Shown here one piece after another: positions 1 through 4,740 of a stretch of DNA of 7,150 nt. The stretch is from the NCBI GenBank assembly GCA_027491845.1, contig JAOZGF010000062.1:1-7150 (forward strand), read 5' to 3'. A program made the position numbers and the translations under genes. The stretch comes from Thermoproteota archaeon. GTDB taxonomy: Archaea; Korarchaeota; JAOZGF01. Every line of letters begins with the position of its first letter. The stretch's first letter is position 1. The notes under the pieces were generated by a model that was not told the DNA's origin, did not search any database, and worked only from the letters and a program-made list of their open reading frames with translations.

Positions 1-216
1 GCATGCCCTGTGACTGATGAGGTTAGGGAGATAAGTTTGAAGGCTGCCGAGGCAATTGGAGAAGGAATATATGGGGTGGACATCCTTGAATGCAACGGGC
101 AACTCTACGTACACGAAATAAACCACACGATAGAGTACAGGAACACTGTGCCTGTTACGGGAGTAAACATATCGAGGCTGATTCTTGAATACCTAAAGCA
201 AATGGTGAAAAAATGA
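1..216 (+). CDS. lysX: LysX/ArgX ATP-grasp ligase, C-terminal fragment (5' end outside window)
   Basis: The frame is open from the first base and ends at TGA, giving the last 71 residues of a protein whose start lies upstream. It begins ACPVTDEV, matching the region after the GG-x-A-x-x-cP motif of LysX/RimK-type ATP-grasp ligases. The segment VHEINHTIEYRNT (window residues 49-61) is the metal- and ATP-binding strand typical of LysX; its E and N would bind Mg. It is followed by the family ending PVTGVNISRLILEYL. In this family the enzyme uses ATP to join the alpha-amino group of 2-aminoadipate (LysX) or glutamate (ArgX or bifunctional forms) to the C-terminal glutamate of the carrier LysW. 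The TGA overlaps the lysY ATG by 4 bp, and the gene order supports the assignment. Which substrate it uses cannot be read from this fragment, because much of the substrate pocket lies upstream. Confidence 0.9.
   Translation, partial: ACPVTDEVREISLKAAEAIGEGIYGVDILECNGQLYVHEINHTIEYRNTVPVTGVNISRLILEYLKQMVKK
204..208 (+). promoter_or_regulatory. Shine-Dalgarno site of lysY
   Basis: GGTGA lies inside the last codons of lysX, 4 nt before the lysY ATG at 213. It matches the GGTGA part of the archaeal anti-SD complement. It supports that start and translational coupling through the ATGA overlap. Confidence 0.6.
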
Positions 217-1262
217 ATGTCGGAGTAGTAGGAGGGTCAGGGTACACTGGAGGAGAACTAATACGTTTGCTGTTGCTTCACCCCATGGTTAATTTATCCT
301 TTGTTTCTTCTAGGAGGTTTAAAGGGAAGTCTATTGGAAGCGTGCACCCTAACTTAAGGCAACACACAAAGATTAGGTTTAAGGAATACAATCCATCAAG
401 AATAGGTGATGAGTGTGAGCTTGTTTTTCTTTCCGTACCTCATGGGACATCGCAAAAATATGTTCCTGAACTGTACTCCATGGGCCTAAAAATAATAGAT
501 CTAAGCGCTGATTTCAGGCTAAAAAAACTTGAGGAATACGAAAAGTATTATGAATCACACAGTTGCCCGGAGTACCTTGAGAAATCTGTTTATGGGTTAC
601 CTGAGATCCATAGGGAAGAAATAAGGAACTCAAGATTAATCGCCTGCCCCGGATGCATATCAACCTCAGCCATACTGGCACTAGCCCCATTCATAAACTC
701 TGATTTCATCAGCAAAGACTTCATAGTCATTGATGCGAAAATGGGTTCGACGGGAGCAGGTAGAACAGCTTCCCAATCGACACACCATGCTGAGAGGGAA
801 GGTGTCATAAGACCATACAAAGTGACAGGTCACAGGCACTTAGCTGAAATAGAGCAGGAACTAAGCATGCTTGCTAAGGAAAACGTTAAGCTAGCTTTCT
901 CAGCCCATGCGGTCGACGTAGTGAGAGGAATACTCTGCACGATACACGTGCCGCTTAAAAGGGAGGTCAACGAAAAAGAAATAGGAAGAAAGTTAAGAGA
1001 ATTTTACAAGGACGAGTACTTCATCAGGGTAATCGCCCAGAAAAAAGGCCTCTACAGGTTGCCTGACCCAAAAACCCTGATAGGCTCAAACTTCTGCGAC
1101 ATAGGGTTCGAGCTGGACAGCCACATGCCCAGACTAGTTGTGTTATCGGCCCTAGACAACCTCATGAAGGGTGCAGCAGGGCAAGCCATACAAAACATGA
1201 ACATTGCCATGGGATGGAGGGAAGAGACAGGGCTCACCTACCCCCCGCTCTTTCCAGCCTAA
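213..1262 (+). CDS. lysY: LysW-gamma-L-aminoadipyl/glutamyl-phosphate reductase (ArgC-like)
   Basis: This 349-residue protein has normal length for LysY/ArgC. It reduces the LysW-bound acyl phosphate to the semialdehyde with NADPH, the third step of the LysW pathway. Visible motifs are the Rossmann turn VGGSGYTGGELIRLL (residues 6-20), VFLSVPHGTS (71-80), IIDLSADFRL (94-103), and the catalytic cysteine C148 in ACPGCISTSA. Also present are GSTGAGR (178-184), VTGHRHLAEIEQEL with the family's catalytic-site histidines (204-217), AHAVDVVRGI (231-240), GSNFCDIGFE (291-300) and the closing helix MKGAAGQAIQNMN (318-330). The Cys-containing signature reads A-C-P-G-C-I rather than the N-P-G-C-Y usual for bacterial ArgC, consistent with the archaeal LysW branch. 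The start at 213 is fixed by the nucleotide-binding motif beginning at residue 2 and by the preceding GGTGA. The gene overlaps lysX by 4 bp and is followed by lysZ after 25 bp. The alternative call is a classical ArgC, which the lysX neighbour makes unlikely. Confidence 0.94.
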   Translation: MNVGVVGGSGYTGGELIRLLLLHPMVNLSFVSSRRFKGKSIGSVHPNLRQHTKIRFKEYNPSRIGDECELVFLSVPHGTSQKYVPELYSMGLKIIDLSADFRLKKLEEYEKYYESHSCPEYLEKSVYGLPEIHREEIRNSRLIACPGCISTSAILALAPFINSDFISKDFIVIDAKMGSTGAGRTASQSTHHAEREGVIRPYKVTGHRHLAEIEQELSMLAKENVKLAFSAHAVDVVRGILCTIHVPLKREVNEKEIGRKLREFYKDEYFIRVIAQKKGLYRLPDPKTLIGSNFCDIGFELDSHMPRLVVLSALDNLMKGAAGQAIQNMNIAMGWREETGLTYPPLFPA

Positions 1263-1275
1263 AACGTTTGAGAAA

Positions 1276-1281
1276 GGGGAG
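1276..1281 (+). promoter_or_regulatory. Shine-Dalgarno site deciding the lysZ start
   Basis: GGGGAG sits 6 nt before ATG at 1288, in the 25-bp gap after lysY. It selects the start giving MTVVVKLGGS rather than the in-frame ATG at 1204, which would lie deep inside lysY and add 28 residues with no family counterpart. Confidence 0.65.
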
Positions 1282-1287
1282 TCATGT

Positions 1288-2088
1288 ATGACAGTCGTCG
1301 TTAAGCTAGGTGGAAGCATAATAAACAATTACCTAGACAAGATCCTGCTTGACGTGAGGGAAAACATTCGAAAACAAAGGATCGTCTTGGTGCATGGAGG
1401 AGGAAAACAGGTGACAGATGTAGCTGAAAAAATGAATGTAAAGCAAAGGTTTGTTGTTTCTCCAAGCGGTTTCAGAAGCAGGTACACTGATGAAAAAACG
1501 ATAGAAATCTACCAAATGGTTATAGCAGGCCTCATCAACAAAAAAATTGTTTCAAGGCTTCAATCCCTCGGTGTGAACGCAGTGGGCATTTCAGGCATAG
1601 ACGGATCACTCCTACTGGCTAAGAGAAAAAAGAAGATAAAGGTTGTGGAAGGAAAGAAAACGCTCCTTGTTGATGGAGGATACACGGGAAAAATAGTTAA
1701 AGTAAACATTAAACTATTAGAAACACTCCTAAAGGAAGGATTCACGCCTGTAATAAGTGCACTCGCCATAGGTGAAGAATTCCTCCCGTTAAACGTTGAC
1801 GGAGACAGGGCAGCAGCCTACATAGCTGGGTCAATAGGGGCTGACAAGCTCTTATTCTTAACAGATGTGGGAGGAATAATTCTGGACGGAAAACTCCTAC
1901 AGCATATTAAGGATCATGAGGCAAGGGAGTTAATGGGTAAAGCAGGGTTTGGGATGAGGAAAAAAATATTTGCTTCACTTGAGGCATTAAGCCAGGGCGT
2001 TGAAAAGGTACTAATCTCCTCAGGATGCATAAGTAATCCAATCTCCACCGCGTTAAATGAAAAAAACTGTACGGTGATAACATGCTAG
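1288..2088 (+). CDS. lysZ: [LysW]-aminoadipate/[LysW]-glutamate kinase (ArgB-like)
   Basis: This 266-residue amino-acid kinase phosphorylates the side-chain carboxylate of the LysW-bound amino acid using ATP. It starts MTVVVKLGGS; K6 and the GG are the first glycine-rich phosphate-binding strand. HGGGK (36-40) is the second glycine loop, SRYTDEKT (64-71) contains the substrate-binding arginine region, and NVDGDRAAA (169-177) fills the position of the NAGK N-x-D catalytic block. LLFLTDVGGI (188-197) and GMRKKI (222-227) complete the ATP side. Residues 112-124 are very basic (K/R at eight of thirteen positions). They lie where the amino-acid-kinase substrate hairpin is expected and probably contact the acidic LysW carrier; that is inference. 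The frame is open upstream to 1204, but the SD site and family alignment place the start at 1288. The last 7 bp overlap lysJ. LysZ is preferred over ArgB (acetylglutamate kinase) because of the surrounding lysX/J/K genes. Confidence 0.93.
   Translation: MTVVVKLGGSIINNYLDKILLDVRENIRKQRIVLVHGGGKQVTDVAEKMNVKQRFVVSPSGFRSRYTDEKTIEIYQMVIAGLINKKIVSRLQSLGVNAVGISGIDGSLLLAKRKKKIKVVEGKKTLLVDGGYTGKIVKVNIKLLETLLKEGFTPVISALAIGEEFLPLNVDGDRAAAYIAGSIGADKLLFLTDVGGIILDGKLLQHIKDHEARELMGKAGFGMRKKIFASLEALSQGVEKVLISSGCISNPISTALNEKNCTVITC
2073..2078 (+). promoter_or_regulatory. Shine-Dalgarno site of lysJ
   Basis: GGTGAT matches the anti-SD complement over six bases and lies 3 nt before the lysJ ATG at 2082, inside the last lysZ codons. 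It supports the overlapping start. Confidence 0.6.
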
Positions 2089-3257
2089 AGCTAAATCAAT
2101 ACGTTGAACTGGAAAAACTCTATGAAGCGAATGTCTACGCTAAAAGGCCGTTGGTAATAGTTGAGGGAAAAGGGGCTACGGTGAAAGACATAGATGGAAA
2201 AGAATACATAGACTGCATAGGTGGACACGGGGTATGCATAGTCGGGCACAGTCATCCCAAGGTTGTGGAGGCAATTGCTAATCAAGCTAGAAGAATTATT
2301 AGCTGTCCAGGAATACTACACAACGATGTAAGAGCAAAACTGCTTAAAAAACTGGTGGAAATAACTCCAAAGGAGCTTAACAAGGTTTTCCTTTCAAACA
2401 GCGGGACGGAAGCCGTGGAATGCGCAATAAAACTTGCAAGAAAACACACAGGCAAGAAAGAAATAATCGCAATGAAGAAGGGTTTCCATGGAAGAACAAT
2501 GGGTTCCTTATCAGCCACTTGGAAGAAAAAATACAGGATCCCCTTTGAACCCCTTATTCCCTACTTCAAATTTTCAAACTATAACGACTTGGAAAGCCTG
2601 AGGAAAGCGATTTCTAAGGACACGGCTGCAGTAATAGTTGAACCTGTTCAGGGTGAGGGAGGGGTAAACATTCCCTCAAACGGCTTTCTTAGAGGAGTAA
2701 GGGAAACATGCGACGAAAAAAACGTTCTCCTCATAATGGATGAGGTGCAAACAGGATTTGGAAGAACAGGTGAGCTCTTCGCCTTCCAACACTGGGATGT
2801 AACACCAGACATACTTTGCCTTGCTAAGGGAATAGCTGGCGGGGTACCCATGGGCGCAACCCTGGCCAAAAAGGAGATTATGGATTCACTTAAGCAAGGT
2901 GAACATGCCTCAACCTTCGGCGGAAACCCGCTGGCGTGCGCAGCTGCCTCAGCAGCAATAGACGTGATAATCAATGAAAAACTCCCTCAAAAATCCAAAG
3001 CAGACGGTGAATACTTCCTAGCCAGGCTAAAGGATTCGTTGGAAGAAAGCAAAATTGTAAGGGAGATAAGGGGGATAGGGCTAATGCTTGCGGTTGAACT
3101 AAAAGTGAGATGCAGCAAGTACGTGTATGAAAGCCTAGAAAGAGGTGTTTTGTTTCTGACGTCAGGAACACACATTATCAGGATGCTTCCGCCCCTAATC
3201 ATAACGAGACAACAAATAGATAAAGTAGTTAACGTGTTAGCAGGGGTATTGAAATAG
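2082..3257 (+). CDS. lysJ: [LysW]-lysine/[LysW]-ornithine aminotransferase (ArgD-like)
   Basis: This 391-residue class-III PLP aminotransferase has the usual length. It transfers an amino group from glutamate to the LysW-bound semialdehyde, giving LysW-lysine or LysW-ornithine. Motifs in order are DIDGKEYIDCIGGHGV (36-51), VGHSHPKVVEAI (54-65), and the phosphate-binding SNSGTEAVE (105-113). FHGRTMGS (135-142) is the ring-stacking region and EPVQGEGG (187-194) follows. MDEVQTGFGRTG (219-230) carries D220, which pairs with the pyridine nitrogen, and CLAKGIAGGVPMGA (246-259) carries the Schiff-base K249. ASTFGGNPLACAAA (276-289) closes the phosphate site across the dimer. All key residues are intact. 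The start codon lies in the last codons of lysZ (7-bp overlap) with GGTGAT just upstream, so translation is probably coupled. Acetylornithine aminotransferase or GABA aminotransferase are the nearest alternatives by motif; the cluster decides for LysJ. Confidence 0.93.
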   Translation: MLELNQYVELEKLYEANVYAKRPLVIVEGKGATVKDIDGKEYIDCIGGHGVCIVGHSHPKVVEAIANQARRIISCPGILHNDVRAKLLKKLVEITPKELNKVFLSNSGTEAVECAIKLARKHTGKKEIIAMKKGFHGRTMGSLSATWKKKYRIPFEPLIPYFKFSNYNDLESLRKAISKDTAAVIVEPVQGEGGVNIPSNGFLRGVRETCDEKNVLLIMDEVQTGFGRTGELFAFQHWDVTPDILCLAKGIAGGVPMGATLAKKEIMDSLKQGEHASTFGGNPLACAAASAAIDVIINEKLPQKSKADGEYFLARLKDSLEESKIVREIRGIGLMLAVELKVRCSKYVYESLERGVLFLTSGTHIIRMLPPLIITRQQIDKVVNVLAGVLK

Positions 3258-3260
3258 GAA

Positions 3261-4343
3261 ATGGATGAAGTATCATTCCTAAAGAAAATAATTGAGATAT
3301 ACAGCCCAACCGGGGAGGAAAAACAGCTTTCGACTTTTTTAATGGAACGCATGGAAAGACTCGGGTTCAAAACACAAATGGATAAAGCAGGAAACATCAT
3401 AGGGACAATAGGTGAAGGAAAACCATCAATCCTCCTCTGCAGTCACATGGACACGGTCCCTGGAAAGATACCTGTAAAGATTATAAACGGCAAACTTTAT
3501 GGAAGAGGGTCTGTCGACGCAAAATCATCACTCGCCGCAATGATAATGGCGGCGTCTAGGGTAGAGTCAAAACTAAGCAGCGTCAACGGAAAAATCTCTG
3601 TGGTGGGAACAGTTGACGAAGAAGGCAATTCAAAGGGAATAAGAACATTCTTGAGGGAAAAGAGAAATTTCAACTGCGCTCTCTTCGGCGAACCAACAAA
3701 CCTAAAATACATAACAATAGGGTACAAAGGAAGGCTTGGCTTAAAAATTAGGCTTAAGGTTAAACAAACCCATTCAGCCAGTCCAACATACCTAAACGCA
3801 ATATCAAAACTGATGCAACTCCACGAAAAAATAAAAAGAAAACTCTCACGTCACAGTTCGAAGTCTCTCTACAAATCCTTCTCCCTAAACATTCACCAAA
3901 TAAAAGGGAACGACATAGAGTGTAAAACAAAAACTTCTATCCGCATACCCATCAAACACACCTGCAAAGAAACAATAGCCTGGATAAACAGTGAAATGCA
4001 TAAATTCACTGATGCAAACCCGAATGTTAAGGTTAAAATAGAAATAGAAGAAATGACGGATCCCTTTGAGGCAAACAAAAAAACTTTACTTATAAAAACC
4101 CTTGTTCAAGTAATAAAGGAAGAACTAGGCATAAACCCAAGGCTCATAAGAAAAACAGGGACAGGTGACATGAACGTGTTCGGGAACAAGACAGGCATTC
4201 CGACGGCAACATACGGCCCAGGCGACTCAAGACTGGATCACAGCCCAACTGAACACGTAAACTTAAAACACTACCTGAAAGCAATCAATATTTATGAAAA
4301 ACTGATTATAAGGCTCCTTAACACTCACTCAAAACTTTCCTAA
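3261..4343 (+). CDS. lysK: [LysW]-lysine/[LysW]-ornithine hydrolase (M20, ArgE/DapE-like)
   Basis: This 360-residue M20-family metallohydrolase is of normal length. It cleaves the isopeptide-like bond to LysW, releasing lysine or ornithine and regenerating the carrier, the last step of the cluster. Metal and catalytic residues are present: H62 and D64 in LLCSHMDTVPG, bridging D86 in YGRGSVDAKSSLAAM, catalytic E120 and metal-binding E121 in GTVDEEGNSKG, E144 in LFGEPTN, and H332 or H327 in GDSRLDHSPTEHV. H171 in THSASP marks the lid/dimer domain. Residues 188-205 are rich in K/R and may meet the acidic LysW (inference). The ATG lies 3 bp after the lysJ stop; its SD is weak (TAGGA immediately before, GGGG at 3243-3246), fitting coupled translation. 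The family has ArgE, DapE and carboxypeptidase G2 relatives; the neighbours select LysK. Ile codons are strongly biased to ATA (about 24 of 37 by my count), in contrast to the next gene. Confidence 0.93.
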   Translation: MDEVSFLKKIIEIYSPTGEEKQLSTFLMERMERLGFKTQMDKAGNIIGTIGEGKPSILLCSHMDTVPGKIPVKIINGKLYGRGSVDAKSSLAAMIMAASRVESKLSSVNGKISVVGTVDEEGNSKGIRTFLREKRNFNCALFGEPTNLKYITIGYKGRLGLKIRLKVKQTHSASPTYLNAISKLMQLHEKIKRKLSRHSSKSLYKSFSLNIHQIKGNDIECKTKTSIRIPIKHTCKETIAWINSEMHKFTDANPNVKVKIEIEEMTDPFEANKKTLLIKTLVQVIKEELGINPRLIRKTGTGDMNVFGNKTGIPTATYGPGDSRLDHSPTEHVNLKHYLKAINIYEKLIIRLLNTHSKLS

Positions 4344-4400
4344 AAAATCAATAAGCTGTGTGTACGATATTTTAATAAAGTGTAGTTATAGAACTTGACA

Positions 4401-4414
4401 TCTTGTTTCTCCTT
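4401..4414 (+). terminator. Candidate T-rich terminator after lysK
   Basis: The pyrimidine-rich run TCTTGTTTCTCCTT begins 57 nt after the lysK stop. Archaeal transcription can end at U-rich tracts without a hairpin. The run is interrupted by G and C, so the call is weak; the purer T6 at 4544-4549 is an alternative. Confidence 0.2.
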
Positions 4415-4457
4415 AAACATTTTGGTAAAAGATCCAAAGTAACTTTAACCGTGGTTT

Positions 4458-4493
4458 ACTTGTTTTAAGGTATCAAGGGCCATGGGAACAAGT
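4458..4493 (+). repeat. Inverted repeat ACTTGTT / AACAAGT
   Basis: Perfect 7-bp arms lie at 4458-4464 and 4487-4493, separated by 22 nt. In RNA, two G-U pairs would extend the stem to nine. The hexamer ACTTGT/ACAAGT recurs at 4516-4521 and 4656-4661 in the same gap. It could be a regulator site or a stem-loop in a transcript; the long loop and AT-rich context make chance possible. Confidence 0.3.
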
Positions 4494-4503
4494 TATTTCT
4501 ATC

Positions 4504-4635
4504 ATGAAACGTTTCACAAGTAAATTATTGAAGCCTTATCCTCTTTTTTGGAATTTAGTTGCTGTGCTAGATTTGGCTGGCGTATCCAATGTTTATCTCA
4601 TGCTTTCTAACTTCACATCCCAAGGCTCTTTTTAA
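4504..4635 (+). CDS. Doubtful 43-aa reading frame with a hydrophobic core
   Basis: ATG to TAA encodes MKRFTSKLLKPYPLFWNLVA and then 23 more residues. A basic start is followed by a mostly apolar stretch (residues about 14-34), which would fit a single membrane-spanning peptide, although it contains an aspartate at residue 23. There is no Shine-Dalgarno site upstream. Its one arginine codon is CGT, while nearby genes prefer AGG/AGA, and the start codon sits inside or beside a palindrome that may be an operator. I do not recognise a family. It is listed only so the gap is fully described; a chance frame is more likely. Confidence 0.12.
   Translation: MKRFTSKLLKPYPLFWNLVAVLDLAGVSNVYLMLSNFTSQGSF
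4505..4516. promoter_or_regulatory. 12-bp perfect palindrome TGAAACGTTTCA
   Basis: TGAAACGTTTCA reads identically on both strands. It is of mixed composition, not a simple AT run, and lies about 135 bp upstream of the candidate TATA element of the GalT-like gene. It has the form of a site for a dimeric DNA-binding protein, but no regulator is in the window and a single 12-bp palindrome can occur by chance in a gap of this size. Confidence 0.25.
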
Positions 4636-4639
4636 AAAG
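4628..4639. repeat. AT-rich palindrome CTTTTTAAAAAG
   Basis: This perfect 12-bp palindrome is immediately upstream of the BRE/TATA-like element. The T5 arm could serve as a short terminator tract, or the palindrome could be an operator next to the promoter. Low complexity makes chance likely. Confidence 0.2.
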
Positions 4640-4650
4640 GAAATTTAAAA
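4639..4650 (+). promoter_or_regulatory. Candidate archaeal promoter (BRE + TATA box) for the GalT-like/tldD unit
   Basis: GGAAATTTAAAA resembles a purine-rich BRE followed by a TATA box (TTTAAAA at 4644-4650). With the usual archaeal spacing of about 25 nt, transcription would start near 4674-4677, giving a leader of about 65 nt that includes the AGGAGG site. An A-rich stretch at 4682-4693 is an alternative TATA with a shorter leader. Confidence 0.4.
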
Positions 4651-4725
4651 GGAAAACTTGTAAACCTCTCATTTATTCAGCAAAATAAAAAAAGCACCCC
4701 TCAGTCATAGGGCTTAGAGGAAAAC

Positions 4726-4731
4726 AGGAGG
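4726..4731 (+). promoter_or_regulatory. Strong Shine-Dalgarno AGGAGG for the TTG-started GalT-like gene
   Basis: AGGAGG lies 9 nt before TTG at 4741. The ATG touching it at 4732 is followed by AAG and then TAA (4738-4740), in the same frame, so it cannot start the gene. This makes TTG the best start. Confidence 0.7.
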
Positions 4732-4740
4732 ATGAAGTAA

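Larger units (their letters stand above)
4344..4740 (+). other. Intergenic region between the lys operon and the GalT-like/tldD unit
   Basis: This is the only sizeable gap in the window. I see no tRNA fold, C/D-box snoRNA pair or coding frame with convincing family resemblance. It does hold T-rich stretches (4401-4414; T6 at 4544-4549) that could act as archaeal U-tract terminators for the lys transcript. It also holds an ACTTGTT/AACAAGT inverted repeat, two 12-bp palindromes, a BRE/TATA-like element near 4639-4650, a second A-rich TATA-like stretch at 4682-4693, and a 43-codon frame. A weak hairpin (CCCT at 4698-4701, AGGG at 4709-4712) lies in the likely leader of the downstream gene. Confidence 0.8.

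Noticed and set aside
1204..1287. In-frame extension of lysZ upstream to ATG at 1204
   Set aside because: It lies inside the lysY coding region, has no SD, and adds 28 residues absent from the amino-acid kinase family; ATG at 1288 has GGGGAG 6 nt upstream.
2648..2974. 108-codon open frame on the minus strand inside lysJ
   Set aside because: It is antisense to the PLP-binding core of lysJ; the composition is typical of a reverse shadow of a conserved gene.
2987..3400. 137-codon open frame on the minus strand across the lysJ/lysK junction
   Set aside because: It is antisense to two genes with intact motifs, and its translation is Ser/Leu/Pro-rich as expected for a shadow frame, with no recognisable domain.
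1..4343. Assignment of the cluster to Thermus/Deinococcus
   Set aside because: The cluster type fits, but the AT-rich composition, AGG/AGA and ATA codon use, and the BRE/TATA-like element fit an archaeon far better.
4544..4640. A classic hairpin-plus-T terminator for the lys operon
   Set aside because: No GC-rich stem precedes the T6 tract; the nearby palindrome at 4628-4639 is entirely T/A apart from its end bases and has no loop.
4344..4740. tRNA, C/D-box guide RNA or CRISPR in the gap
   Set aside because: There is no cloverleaf, no paired RTGATGA/CTGA boxes, and no regularly spaced repeats.
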